A DNA stretch of 64,000 bases from Streptomyces xanthophaeus (GTDB taxonomy: Bacteria; Actinomycetota; Actinomycetes; Streptomycetales; Streptomycetaceae), in NCBI RefSeq assembly GCF_030440515.1, contig NZ_CP076543.1, positions 558,001 to 622,000 of the forward strand, written 5' to 3'. Positions 50,832-59,725 of the stretch are shown here, in pieces. The notes under the pieces were generated by a model, which saw only the letters and a program-made list of their open reading frames with translations, did no database searches and had not been told where the DNA came from. Positions within the stretch are counted from its first letter, which is position 1. Every line of letters begins with the position of its first letter. The position numbers were made by a program, and so were the translations under genes.

Positions 50832-51923
50832 GTGATCGAGTCTGGACGGCCGCGGCTACGCAGGCGCCCTGGCCCGGGAAGACTTGTGCGGCTGTCGCCG
50901 GTCATCCTGACCGTCGTCATCGCCAGCCTGGCGTACAACACTCCGCCGGAAATGGCCTTCAGTCGTCTCCTGCCCGCGGCGCCGGCCCTTGCCGCCGCCA
51001 TGTGGCCGGTGCTGCCCACCGTCCTGCTCGGGACGGTCTGTCTCATCCTGATGATCGGCCTCAGTTTCGTCTTCCCCGACCTGGGGACGTGGTGGACGGC
51101 TGCCGGGATCATCGCGGTCACCGTGGCCGCCGCGTACGGAAGCCACGTCCGGCTCCAGCGGGAACGCACCCTCTTCCAGGTACGGCTCGTCGCCGACGCG
51201 GCGCAGCAGGTGGTACTCAGCCCTCTGCCCCGCCGCTTCGGCGGCATCGAGATCGAGTCGCTGTACCTCGCGGCCGCGGCCGAGGCCCGCATCGGCGGGG
51301 ACTTCTACGAGGTGGTCGACACGCAGTTCGGGGTCAGGCTGCTCATCGGTGACGTGCGGGGCAAGGGCCTGCCGGCGGTGGGGGCGGCCGCGGCGATCGT
51401 GAACGCCTTCCGGGAGGCCGCGTACGGGGAACCCGACATGGTCGACGTCGCCCGCCGGATGGACGCCAGCAGCACCCGTTACAACGGCGCTTTCCCACCC
51501 GAGGGGCCATTGGAGCGGTTCGCCACCGCCCTTCTCGTCCAGATCCCGCACGGGGGCAGACGTATCGACATCCTCAACTGCGGACACCCCCCGCCGCTGC
51601 TCCTGAACCACGGGAAGGTCCTGACCCTCGAGTCCAGGAACCCCTCTCCGCTGATCAGCCTCGCGGAGCTGATCGGCGACCACTACAGCGTCGACAGCTT
51701 CGACTTCGCCCCCGACGACCTGCTGCTCCTCTATACCGACGGGATCGCCGAGGCCCGTGCCCGTGACGGAGAGTTCTTCCCGCTGGCGGCCTGGATGCGC
51801 CGGCAGCCCCCGACGCCGCCCGACGAACTGCTGACGGCGCTGCACCGCGACCTCCTCAGCCACAGCAAGGGCCGCCTCGACGACGACATCGCCGCCCTCG
51901 CCGTACGTCTGTGCGAGCCCTGA
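50832..51923 (+). CDS. SpoIIE-type PP2C serine phosphatase with membrane anchor
   Basis: 363 residues. Three or four N-terminal membrane helices (residues about 20-95), a short linker helix, then a SpoIIE/PP2C phosphatase domain: EARIGGDFYEVV, LIGDVRGKGLPAVGAAA, GRRIDILNCGHPPPLLL, LLLYTDGIAEARA and the final RLDDDIAALAV, the metal-binding acidic residues of the family. GTG start; a TAGATA element shortly upstream suggests a near-leaderless transcript. No anti-sigma or anti-anti-sigma gene adjoins it. Typical target proteins are STAS-domain anti-sigma antagonists. Confidence 0.92.
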   Translation: MIESGRPRLRRRPGPGRLVRLSPVILTVVIASLAYNTPPEMAFSRLLPAAPALAAAMWPVLPTVLLGTVCLILMIGLSFVFPDLGTWWTAAGIIAVTVAAAYGSHVRLQRERTLFQVRLVADAAQQVVLSPLPRRFGGIEIESLYLAAAAEARIGGDFYEVVDTQFGVRLLIGDVRGKGLPAVGAAAAIVNAFREAAYGEPDMVDVARRMDASSTRYNGAFPPEGPLERFATALLVQIPHGGRRIDILNCGHPPPLLLNHGKVLTLESRNPSPLISLAELIGDHYSVDSFDFAPDDLLLLYTDGIAEARARDGEFFPLAAWMRRQPPTPPDELLTALHRDLLSHSKGRLDDDIAALAVRLCEP

Positions 51924-51987
51924 GGTTCCGGCCGACGGCGATCGGCCGCGAGCACACCTGGCGACACAGCGCGTATCGAACCGCAGG

Positions 51988-52401
51988 TCAGGGCTTCAGC
52001 TCGATGCCGAACCCGCCCGCGTCGGGCGCCGGAACCCCGTCCGGGTTGTCCTTCGCCACCACATCCGGGTCCGGGACCGGGGCCGGGGCGGGCTTCGGGG
52101 CCGGGGCGGGCTGCGGGGTGTCGGGCTTGTGCTCGCAGTACACCTTGCCCTGGTAGAACTTGCAGCCCGGCATGTTCTCCACGTCCCGGGGCCTGCTGTT
52201 CTTCCGGCCCTTCGACCGGTCCTTGCCGCCCCGCTCATGCTTGCCGGCCGTGCCCCCGTGACCACTCTTCGCGTGCGCCTCGGCGGCGTGCGGCGCGGTC
52301 TGGGCGGCGAATGCGCCGGTCGGAACCAGTGCACCTCCTGTGACGAGCGCGGCCGTAACGGCGAACATCGCGAAACGCTGCTTGCGGGAGGTGCGGGCCA
52401 T
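51988..52401 (-). CDS. small secreted Pro/Ala-rich protein
   Basis: 137 residues. Sec signal peptide (KQRFAMFAVTAALVTGGALV, cleavage after AFA), then a Lys/His/Gly-rich region, one Cys pair in MPGCKFYQGKVYCEHKPD, and a C-terminal Pro-Ala-Pro-Lys stretch. GGAGA before the start. No family recognised. Convergent with the SpoIIE gene. Confidence 0.7.
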   Translation of the reverse strand: MARTSRKQRFAMFAVTAALVTGGALVPTGAFAAQTAPHAAEAHAKSGHGGTAGKHERGGKDRSKGRKNSRPRDVENMPGCKFYQGKVYCEHKPDTPQPAPAPKPAPAPVPDPDVVAKDNPDGVPAPDAGGFGIELKP

Positions 52402-52580
52402 GAGTTTTTCTCCGATGAAGAGGCGACGAGGGGGGAGGTTCCAGAAGGCGAGAGGCGAAATGCCTGCTTTGTCCTTCTGTTAAGAGCCTGGCCGCGGAAC
52501 TTCATGAGGCTGTCCGCCGACTGTCACAGGCGCATGACAGGGCACCTCCGCGCGCGCCGCCCCGGGAGCGTTCGGGCCCG

Positions 52581-53483
52581 TCAGGGCCATTGCTCGGGCT
52601 CCACGCCGGTCTCCTCGAGGACCTTCAGGAAGGCTGCGACCGGGGCCGGGAGCGGCGGTGCGCCGTAGACGACGGCGTCGACGAAGCGGTGGTCGTCCGG
52701 CAGGCGGTCGATCCTCACGCCGGGGTGGAGATGAGCGCGCAGGGCGAGGCCGGGCAGCGTACTGACGCCGAGGCCGGCGGCCACGAGTGCCTGGGCCGCG
52801 ACGTAGTCGTCGGTCTCGAAGGCGATCACGGGAGCGAAGCCTCGCTTCCCGCACGCCGACAGGAGGTGCGTACGGCACCGCTCGCAGCCGGCGATCCACC
52901 GCTGCCCGCGGTAGGTGTCGAGGTCGGTGCGCGGACCGGACCAGGACGCACCGGCCCGGCTGACGACGTAGACCGGCTCGCGCAGGACCGGTGTCACGGT
53001 GTGGCCCTCACGGTCGGCGAGTGGGCCGTCACTGTGGTGGAAGGTGAAGGCGACATCGACCTCGCCGCGCCGCAGCGCCGTCAGGGCTTCGGGCGGCTCC
53101 GCTTCGGTCAGTGCCAGTTCGATGTCCGGGTACGCGGCGCCGAAGGCGGCGGCCACCGTGGGTACGACCGTGGCGAGCGCGGAGGGGAACGCCGCGAGGC
53201 GCACCCGTCCGGCGCTGAGCCCGGCGTGAGCGGCGAGTTCGGTCCGGGCCGAATCGATGCGGCCGAGGATCTCCTCCGCGCGATCGGCGAGCAGCCGGCC
53301 GGCCTCGGTCAGCCGGATGCCACGGCCTGCCCGCCGGACGAGCGGCACACCGGCTTCGGCTTCGAGCCTGGCGAGGTGGTGGCTGACCGACGGCTGCGCG
53401 TAGTGCAGCGCGGCGGCTGCAGCCGTCACCGAACCCTCGCGGGCGATCGCGGCGAACACCCGGAGGCGGTTCTCGTCGAACAT
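52581..53483 (-). CDS. LysR family transcriptional regulator
   Basis: 300 residues. N-terminal winged HTH LRVFAAIAREGSVTAAAAAL, HYAQPSVSHHLARLEAEAGV and PLVRRAGRGIRLTEAG; the rest is the two-lobed effector domain. An interrupted palindrome (53484-53502) directly abuts its start and overlaps the intergenic region with the divergent dehydratase gene, the usual LysR arrangement, so the dehydratase is its likely target. Confidence 0.94.
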   Translation of the reverse strand: MFDENRLRVFAAIAREGSVTAAAAALHYAQPSVSHHLARLEAEAGVPLVRRAGRGIRLTEAGRLLADRAEEILGRIDSARTELAAHAGLSAGRVRLAAFPSALATVVPTVAAAFGAAYPDIELALTEAEPPEALTALRRGEVDVAFTFHHSDGPLADREGHTVTPVLREPVYVVSRAGASWSGPRTDLDTYRGQRWIAGCERCRTHLLSACGKRGFAPVIAFETDDYVAAQALVAAGLGVSTLPGLALRAHLHPGVRIDRLPDDHRFVDAVVYGAPPLPAPVAAFLKVLEETGVEPEQWP

Positions 53484-53502
53484 TCATCGATGATATCGAT
53501 GA
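53484..53502. promoter_or_regulatory. LysR-type inverted repeat
   Basis: TCATCGAT - GAT - ATCGATGA, with T-N11-A geometry, next to the LysR start and about 55 bases from the divergent dehydratase start. Confidence 0.75.
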
Positions 53503-53556
53503 GTTCATCAGAAACTGACATTTGTCCTATGGATTGCCCCTGCGCAGCATGGGTGC

Positions 53557-54534
53557 ATGCACAGTCCGACGATCTCCGATGTCCTTCGCGCGCGTCGTCT
53601 GCAGAGCGCGCACCTGTCCCCGACCCCTCTGCTCTCCTATCCCGCCCTCGACGCCGCCGTCGGTGCCGGGGTCCGTGTGCTGGTCAAACACGAGAACCTG
53701 CAGCCGACCGGCGCCCTCAAGGTCCGGGGAGGCGTCGCCCTGCTGGCCGCGATGGACCCGGACGAGCGTGCGCGCGGTGTCCTCTCGTACTCCACCGGCA
53801 ACCACGCGCAGTCCCTCGCCCATGCCGCGGCCCTCTTCCGTGTCCCCTGCACCATCGTCATGCCGGAGCACCCGAATCCCCTGAAGGCCGAGGCCGTGCG
53901 GCGGCTCGGCGCCGAACTGGTCGAGTACGGCGCGGACTTCGACGAGGCCCGCCGTCACGCCGAGCAGCTCGCACCCCGGCGGGGGATGCGCCTGGTCAGC
54001 GCGGCGAACGAGCCGGGCCTGATCGCGGGCGTGGCCACCGCGTTCCTGGAGGTCTTCGAGCAGGAATCGGACCTCGACGCGATCGTCGTCCCGGTCGGCG
54101 GGGGCAGCGGCGCCGCGGCCGCTTGCCTGGTGGCGGCTGCGATCAGCCCGCGCTGCCGCGTCATCGCTGTGCAGTCACGCCACTCGCCGGCCGCGCACGA
54201 CTCCTGGCGCTCGGGCCGCTGTGTCGAGCGTCCGAACACCACGACGGCGGAGGGGCTGGCCACCGGGTCGGGCTTCGAGCTGACGCAGCGTCTGCTGCGT
54301 GAGCACCTGGCGGACTTCCGGCTGGTCGGCGACGACGAGATCCGGTGGGCCCAGTGGTTGCTCATGCGTAATGCCCGCACGGTGGCCGAGGCGGCTGCCG
54401 CCGCGCCGCTGGCCGCGCTCCTCGCGGCACGCGACGACCTCGCGGGGCAGCGGGTGGCGATCATGTGTACGGGCGGGAACGCCGGCGAAGCCGAACTGCG
54501 GGCCTGCCTCTCCGCCGCGCCTTCGGGCGGCTGA
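53557..54534 (+). CDS. threonine/serine dehydratase-like PLP enzyme (fold type II)
   Basis: 325 residues. PLP Lys in ENLQPTGALKVRGGVALL, phosphate-binding glycine loop PVGGGSGAAAACL, asparagine-containing STGNHAQSLAHAA, and a serine/cysteine near GGNAGEAEL at the end. Overall similar to catabolic threonine ammonia-lyase or serine racemase/dehydratase group; no regulatory ACT domain, so not the biosynthetic IlvA type. Controlled probably by the divergent LysR protein. Exact amino-acid substrate not resolvable. Confidence 0.9.
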   Translation: MHSPTISDVLRARRLQSAHLSPTPLLSYPALDAAVGAGVRVLVKHENLQPTGALKVRGGVALLAAMDPDERARGVLSYSTGNHAQSLAHAAALFRVPCTIVMPEHPNPLKAEAVRRLGAELVEYGADFDEARRHAEQLAPRRGMRLVSAANEPGLIAGVATAFLEVFEQESDLDAIVVPVGGGSGAAAACLVAAAISPRCRVIAVQSRHSPAAHDSWRSGRCVERPNTTTAEGLATGSGFELTQRLLREHLADFRLVGDDEIRWAQWLLMRNARTVAEAAAAAPLAALLAARDDLAGQRVAIMCTGGNAGEAELRACLSAAPSGG

Positions 54535-54596
54535 ACGGAGCCGTCGACGCGCCGGGCGGCTCCGGGCGGGCTGGGCCGTGATCGATACTGATCTTC

Positions 54597-55691
54597 ATGC
54601 ATGCCAACGTCTCCGCCGCCACCCTGGAACGCGTCGCCGGTCACCGGATGCGCTTCGACGCCCGGTTCGAGCAGTACTTCGACGGCCTCGGCGAGCGCTT
54701 CGACGTCCCGGTGCCCAGCCGGTACGTCCCCCGCTGTCTGGAGCTCCTGCGGGAATTCTCGATGCGCGGCGGCAAGCGGCTGCGGGTCGTCCTGCTGTAC
54801 GAGGCGGCCCGGCTGGTCACCACCGACGAGATGCCGGGGCTCGCGGAGGCCGCGCTGAGCATCGAACTGCTCCAGACGCACGGGCTCGTCCACGACGACA
54901 TCATCGACGACGCGCCCCTGCGCCGCGGCGGCCCCTCGACGTACTACGCCTACCGCCGGGACTTCCCCGGTCAGGACGCCACCGCCCTCGGGCTCGCGAT
55001 ACTCGCCGGCGACCTCGCCGCGTTCCTGTCCACCCAGGTGCTGCTGGAGGCCGAGGTTCCCGCCGAGCTCCGCCAGGCCCTGCTCGGCGTGCACACGCGC
55101 ACCGCGGCGGAGACCGTGGCCGGGCAGCTGGCCGATCTGGAGCGGGACTCCCACACCCTGCCCGACGAGGAGTTCCTGCACACCGTCACCGACTTCAAGA
55201 GCGCGCGGTACTCGATCCTCGCCCCGCTGACGATGGGCCTGCTGACCGCGGGCGCGGATCCGGCGCCGCACCGCGCCCGGCTGCACCGCTACTCCCGGCT
55301 GGTGGGCATCTCCGAGCAGATGCGCGACGACTTCCTCGACCTCTTCGGTCCGTCCGGCGACGGCCCGGCGGCCGAGGCCAAGTCCACCGGGGCCGACATC
55401 CGTTCGGGGCGTCGCACCTACGCCGTCCGTGCGGTCCTGGCCGCCACGACCGGGGCCGACGCGGCCCTCGTCGAAGCCGCACTCGGTGATCCCGGCTGCC
55501 CGGACAAGACCCTGGACCGGATCAGGGAGATCGCCCGCGACGCCGGCGTGGACCGGCGGCTCAGGGCGGAGATCCGGCGGCACGCGGAGGCCGCCGCAGC
55601 CGAGGCCGCGTCCTGGGAACCGTACTGGCGCGCGGAGGCCGTGGAGTTCTTCCGGGGCCTGCCCCTGTGGAACGTGGACCGGACGCCCTGA
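54597..55691 (+). CDS. trans-isoprenyl diphosphate synthase
   Basis: 364 residues. First aspartate-rich motif VHDDIIDDAPLRRG (DDxxD) preceded by GGKRLRVVLL; second motif QMRDDFLDLFG (DDxxD). Length and the residues before the first motif do not allow a firm product length (C15 to C20 or longer). GATACT seven bases before the ATG and no ribosome site indicate a leaderless transcript. It could supply prenyl diphosphate to the terpenoid genes 4 kb away, but it is a separate unit. Convergent with the DUF4386 gene. Confidence 0.93.
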   Translation: MHANVSAATLERVAGHRMRFDARFEQYFDGLGERFDVPVPSRYVPRCLELLREFSMRGGKRLRVVLLYEAARLVTTDEMPGLAEAALSIELLQTHGLVHDDIIDDAPLRRGGPSTYYAYRRDFPGQDATALGLAILAGDLAAFLSTQVLLEAEVPAELRQALLGVHTRTAAETVAGQLADLERDSHTLPDEEFLHTVTDFKSARYSILAPLTMGLLTAGADPAPHRARLHRYSRLVGISEQMRDDFLDLFGPSGDGPAAEAKSTGADIRSGRRTYAVRAVLAATTGADAALVEAALGDPGCPDKTLDRIREIARDAGVDRRLRAEIRRHAEAAAAEAASWEPYWRAEAVEFFRGLPLWNVDRTP

Positions 55692-55707
55692 GAGCCGACA
55701 GGGGCCG

Positions 55708-56406
55708 TCACGCGGCTGCGGCAGCGTTGCCGCGCGCTCCCGCGTCGAAGCCCTTGGCGAGGAGCCGGACGGCCAGCGTCACCTCCCAGGCGAACACGGG
55801 AAGCGCCGCGAGCGAGCCCGCCACCGAGACCTGTTCGTAGATCCCGAACAGCACGGCGGTCGCCGAGGCGCAGATCATCGTCCCGCCGACCAGCCCCAGG
55901 ACAGCGATCCACCGCGGTACGAGCCGCGAGGTGTACATCAGGCCGGTCAGCACCAGGGTGTTGGCCCCGAGGACGAAGTTCGGCCCGAACAGGAACGTCC
56001 AGTCGTGGAACGCCACCAGGGCCTGGCCGGCCGTGACCAGCGATGCCCCGTCGGCGCCCGCCGCGCCCTCCGCCTGCCTCCTCAGCGTCACCACCGACAG
56101 CACGCTGATGATGCCGACCACGATGACGGCAGCCTCCAGCAGGCGCCCGCAGACGTAGCCGATGGCGGCCCCTTCGTTCCGCCTCCGCAGGACCGGGTAC
56201 AGCGCGGCCCCTGTGCCCGCGACCGCCAGCGCGAGCACGAACTCGCACAGCGCCCCCAGGAACACCTGGCTGTCGGCGCCCGGTCCGAGGACATAGCCGG
56301 TGTCGTGCAGAACGGGACGGTAGAGCGCGAGCCCGCCGATCGCGGCGACCTCGGTGACGAGGAACAGCACCCCCGCGACGAGCGCGGTTCTCCTGGTCGA
56401 TCCCAT
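55708..56406 (-). CDS. DUF4386 family membrane protein
   Basis: 232 residues, six predicted membrane helices (LVAGVLFLVTEVAAIGGLALY; VFLGALCEFVLALAVAGTGAALY; VIVVGIISVLSVVTL; the FGPNFVLGANTLVLTGLMY signature; IAVLGLVGGTMICASATAVLFG; LPVFAWEVTLAVRLL). GPNFVLGANTLVL and the helix order match DUF4386. Divergent from a TetR gene whose two operators sit in the shared promoter region; likely the regulated partner. Transport or protective function unknown. Confidence 0.88.
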   Translation of the reverse strand: MGSTRRTALVAGVLFLVTEVAAIGGLALYRPVLHDTGYVLGPGADSQVFLGALCEFVLALAVAGTGAALYPVLRRRNEGAAIGYVCGRLLEAAVIVVGIISVLSVVTLRRQAEGAAGADGASLVTAGQALVAFHDWTFLFGPNFVLGANTLVLTGLMYTSRLVPRWIAVLGLVGGTMICASATAVLFGIYEQVSVAGSLAALPVFAWEVTLAVRLLAKGFDAGARGNAAAAA

Positions 56407-56427
56407 ACGGAACAGCCCCTCCCTCAG

Positions 56428-56446
56428 AGGTGTACGGCGTACACCT
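56428..56446. promoter_or_regulatory. TetR-type operator 1
   Basis: AGGTGTACG-G-CGTACACCT, a perfect 19-bp palindrome of the GTGTACGNCGTACAC type, between the DUF4386 and TetR genes. Confidence 0.88.
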
Positions 56447-56465
56447 GACCCTTGGCGCTCACCCT

Positions 56466-56484
56466 AGGTGTACGCCGTACACTC
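56466..56484. promoter_or_regulatory. TetR-type operator 2
   Basis: AGGTGTACGCCGTACACTC, nearly identical to operator 1 and centred 38 bp from it; the two allow co-regulation of both divergent genes. Confidence 0.88.
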
Positions 56485-56549
56485 GTCAAGGCGGGACGGA
56501 CGTCACCCGCCACACCCCGGGAACGGATCGGATCGAAGGAGAAGCCCGC

Positions 56550-57248
56550 ATGCCCGAGCAGCCACAGGAACCACGCCGGACCCCCCTGAGCCGGGACCGG
56601 GTGCTGCACGCCGCCGTGGCCTTCGCGGACGGCGCCGGGATCGAAGCGCTGAGCATGCGCAGACTCGCCCAGGAGCTGGGCGTCGTACCGATGGCGCTCT
56701 ACAAGCACGTGGCCAACAAGGAAGAGCTCCTGGACGGCATGGTGGAAGTCGTCGTCGCGGGCATCGAGGGCCAGGTCCCCGGATCCGACTGGAAGAGCGC
56801 GGTCCGCGGGCGGATCCTCGGGGCGCGCGGCGCCCTCCTCGCACACACCTGGGCGGCCCAGGTGATCCGGTCGCGCACCAGCCCGACGCCGGCGGTGCTC
56901 GCTTACCTCGACTCGGTGATCGGAACGTTCCGGGCCGGCGGCTTCTCGGCCGACCTCACCCACCACGTGATGCACGCCCTCGGCAGCCGGGTACTGGGCT
57001 TCACCGAGGAGCTGTTCGACGACCCGGCGGGCCCCGCACCGCAGGACGAACGGGCGCAGGCGGCCGCGTACGAGGCGATGGCCCGGCGGTATCCGCACGT
57101 CACCGAACTGGCCCGGGCCGTGGCGCACGACCGGCGGTCGGTCGTCGGCCAGGGGTGCGACGACCAGTTCGAGTTCGAGTTCGCGCTCGACCTCCTCCTG
57201 GACGGATTCGAACGACTCCACGGGCAGGGCTGGACGTCCACGCCCTGA
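56550..57248 (+). CDS. TetR/AcrR family transcriptional regulator
   Basis: 232 residues. ATG 56550 has GAAGGAG eight bases upstream; the open 40 codons before it cover the operators. HTH: RDRVLHAAVAFADGAGIEAL, SMRRLAQELGVVPMALYKHV; C-terminal domain of the TetR_C_1 (TetR/ActR-like) type (FRAGGFSADLTHHVMHALGS). Two GTGTACG-type palindromes upstream are consistent with autoregulation and control of the divergent DUF4386 gene. Confidence 0.93.
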   Translation: MPEQPQEPRRTPLSRDRVLHAAVAFADGAGIEALSMRRLAQELGVVPMALYKHVANKEELLDGMVEVVVAGIEGQVPGSDWKSAVRGRILGARGALLAHTWAAQVIRSRTSPTPAVLAYLDSVIGTFRAGGFSADLTHHVMHALGSRVLGFTEELFDDPAGPAPQDERAQAAAYEAMARRYPHVTELARAVAHDRRSVVGQGCDDQFEFEFALDLLLDGFERLHGQGWTSTP

Positions 57249-57253
57249 ACCGG

Positions 57254-57330
57254 CCGACGCCCCCCTGCTCCGGCTCCCGGCCCCGGCCCCCGGCCCCGGC
57301 TCCCGGCTCCCCGCCCCGACGAGCCCCGGG
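57254..57330. repeat. low-complexity CCGGCCCC tract in gene gap
   Basis: Irregular repeats of CCCGGCCCCGGC between the TetR stop and the convergent MarR stop. Possible bidirectional structure; no clean single hairpin. Confidence 0.5.
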
Positions 57331-57357
57331 ACGGCGGCGGAGACCCGGGGCCGCCGG

Positions 57358-57801
57358 TCAGCTCCTCCCCGCCTCCTGGCGGGCGTTCGACATGGCCGAC
57401 AGCCAGGCGAATGCCGCCTCGCACTGCTCCTCCGTCAGCCCCTCCTCCAGTTCGGCCTCGCGGCGCCGGACGGCCGGGAGCGCGTCCTCGTAGCGCGCGT
57501 GCCCGAGCTCGGTGAGGCTCAGCTGGTGCGTCCTGCGGTCCGTGGCGTGCGGGGCCCGGAGGATCAGGCCGTCACGTTCCAGCGCCGCGAGCATCTCGTT
57601 GGGCGCCTGGCGGGAGCTCCCGACCAGGCGGGCCAGCTGCGCCACCGAGATGCCCGGGGACTGCCCCACGATCATCAGGGTCGCGAACTGCGGCACGGTG
57701 AGCCCGAATTCCTCCAGCTCGGCCCCGATCGCGGCCCGCATGCTGAGCCAGGCGTGGCGCACCACGAAGCTCAGCACCCGACGGTGACTCTGCTCGCCCA
57801 T
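57358..57801 (-). CDS. MarR family transcriptional regulator
   Basis: 147 residues. The start at 57801 has GGAGG eight bases upstream; the open 64 codons beyond contain the operators. Winged HTH: FGLTVPQFATLMIVGQSPGI, SVAQLARLVGSSRQAPNEML and the wing LERDGLILRAPHATDRRTHQLSLT. Divergent from an MFS exporter, the usual MarR arrangement. Confidence 0.93.
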   Translation of the reverse strand: MGEQSHRRVLSFVVRHAWLSMRAAIGAELEEFGLTVPQFATLMIVGQSPGISVAQLARLVGSSRQAPNEMLAALERDGLILRAPHATDRRTHQLSLTELGHARYEDALPAVRRREAELEEGLTEEQCEAAFAWLSAMSNARQEAGRS

Positions 57802-57825
57802 CGGACGACCTCCGGATTCATGATT

Positions 57826-57841
57826 GACAGGTACTTTACGA
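57826..57841. promoter_or_regulatory. MarR-type site 1
   Basis: GACAGGTACTTTACGA, sharing the AGGTACTT core with site 2; in the leader of the MarR gene. Confidence 0.65.
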
Positions 57842-57861
57842 GTTTGCCACGATGAGGGAAC

Positions 57862-57877
57862 CGTCAGGTACTTGACG
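57862..57877. promoter_or_regulatory. MarR-type site 2
   Basis: CGTCAGGTACTTGACG, symmetric except for one base pair, 36 bp from site 1, in the MarR/MFS intergenic region. Confidence 0.7.
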
Positions 57878-57961
57878 ATTCTTGGACGGCGCGCCACCGC
57901 CTCGTGCTCCGCGATGCGCGCCACCGCAACGTAACTCACCCTGATCCGAAGGCAGTCACGC

Positions 57962-59563
57962 ATGTCCTCACCCATGTCACCGGTGCCGTCCACCCCGGCT
58001 CCGGCGCGTCAGCGGCTCATCCTCGGCGTCCTCGTCTTCGCCCAGCTCCTCATCTGGCTCGACGGCACCATCCTGACCACCGCGTTCGAGACGCTCTCCG
58101 ACCCCGTCCGGGGGTTAGGCGCCACTCCCGGCCAGCTCCAATGGGCCACGGGCGCCTACACCCTGGCCTTCGCCGGCCTCATGTTCACCGGCGGCGCCCT
58201 CGGTGACCGGTTCGGCCACCGCAACGTCCTGCTGACCGGCATGGCCCTCTTCGGCGCCGCCTCCGCCCTCGCCGCCTACGCCACCACGCCGGACCAACTC
58301 ATCGCCGCCCGCGCCGTGATGGGCGCCGGCGCCGCGCTGCTCGTCCCCGCCACCATGGCGGTGGTCAGCTGGACGTTCGAGCCCGCGCAGCGCCCGGCCG
58401 CCTTCGGCACCCTGTCGTCCTTCGCGGGCGTCGGCCTCGCCGCGGGGCCGATCCTCGCCGGGGCGCTGCTCGCAAGGTTCTGGTGGGGGTCGGTGTTCCT
58501 CGTCAACGTGCCCGTCGTCGTCCTCGGCCTCGGCTTCATCGCCCGGTACGTGCCCAACTCCCGCAGCCCGCAGGTCCGCCGCCTCGACCCGGCCGGGCTG
58601 CTGCTGTCGACCGGCGGCCTGGGCATCCTCGCCTACGGTCTGATCCGCGCGGGCCAGGACGCCTCCTTCGCCCATCCGCGCGTCTGGGGATCCACCCTCG
58701 TCGGCGTCGCACTGATCGCCGCGTTCGTCGTCGTCGAGCTGCGGATCGCCCACCCGAGCTTCGACCCCCGGCTGCTGGCACAGCGCCGCTTCGCCGCCGG
58801 GAACCTCACCCTGATGACGGTCTTCCTGGCCATGACGGCCGCGTCCTTCTACCTCGCCTTCTATCTGCAAGGCGTCCGCCGGTACTCGGCGCTGGACGCC
58901 TCGCTCCTCGCCCTCCCGGGAGCGCTCGGGGTGGTCGTCGGCTCCCCGATCGCCGTCCGGCTGGTCCGCCGGAGCTCCGTCCGGCTCGTCTCCTCGATCG
59001 CACTGGCCGTCGCGGCCGTGTCGATGGGTTCCTTCGCCCTCTTCGGTGCGACCACACCGATCGTCTGGTACGCGGCGGCCGTGCTGGTCCAGGGCACCGC
59101 GATCGGCATGGTGATCGCTCCCGTCACGGGCGCGGTACTGGGCTCCCTGCCGCTGGAGCGGTCCGGCGCGGGCAGCGCGGTCAACAGCACCCTGCGCCAG
59201 ACCGGCAGCGTGCTGGGCATCGCGGCGGGCGGCACGATCACCTCGATCGTCTACCGGCGAGCGATCGACGGCTCACTGACCGGCCTCCCGGATCCGGTAC
59301 GGGAACCTGCGCGGGTCTCGGCCGAACTCGCCCGGCACGTGGCGGCAGCCACGCACGACACCCGGCTCGCCGCGGCCGCCGACACCGCCTTCCTGCACGC
59401 CATGCACGTCGGAGCGCTCTGGACGGCCGGCTTCGCGCTGATCGGCGCGGTCCTCCTGGCCGTCGGACTCCGGCCGGACCGCCCCGCGGCACACGAGCGC
59501 GAGCGGGAGCGGGCCGGCGAGGAGAAGCGTCGGGCGCACGCGCCGAGTTCCACGCCCTCGTGA
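57962..59563 (+). CDS. MFS drug exporter of the DHA2 (EmrB/QacA) type
   Basis: 533 residues with about 14 predicted membrane helices, the DHA2 count. Motif A-like GALGDRFGHRNVLL between helices 2 and 3, motif C-like SFAGVGLAAGPILAG and helices up to VGALWTAGFALIGAVLLAVGL; a charged cytoplasmic tail of about 30 residues (HERERERAGEEKRR) ends the protein. Predicted proton-driven export of hydrophobic compounds, controlled by the divergent MarR protein and its two sites. Confidence 0.94.
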   Translation: MSSPMSPVPSTPAPARQRLILGVLVFAQLLIWLDGTILTTAFETLSDPVRGLGATPGQLQWATGAYTLAFAGLMFTGGALGDRFGHRNVLLTGMALFGAASALAAYATTPDQLIAARAVMGAGAALLVPATMAVVSWTFEPAQRPAAFGTLSSFAGVGLAAGPILAGALLARFWWGSVFLVNVPVVVLGLGFIARYVPNSRSPQVRRLDPAGLLLSTGGLGILAYGLIRAGQDASFAHPRVWGSTLVGVALIAAFVVVELRIAHPSFDPRLLAQRRFAAGNLTLMTVFLAMTAASFYLAFYLQGVRRYSALDASLLALPGALGVVVGSPIAVRLVRRSSVRLVSSIALAVAAVSMGSFALFGATTPIVWYAAAVLVQGTAIGMVIAPVTGAVLGSLPLERSGAGSAVNSTLRQTGSVLGIAAGGTITSIVYRRAIDGSLTGLPDPVREPARVSAELARHVAAATHDTRLAAAADTAFLHAMHVGALWTAGFALIGAVLLAVGLRPDRPAAHERERERAGEEKRRAHAPSSTPS

Positions 59564-59725
59564 CACGCCACCGACGAAGTCCCCCGCGGGCGGTCGGCAC
59601 CGGGCGCGGCATTCGGGTGGCGGCCCGCCGTGTCGGGCCGCCCGCCCCGCCCCGGTTCGCCATCCTGGGCCAGGCACGGCATCGCGATCGCCGCTGCCCT
59701 CCCCCACGGCGAGAAGGAGTACGGC

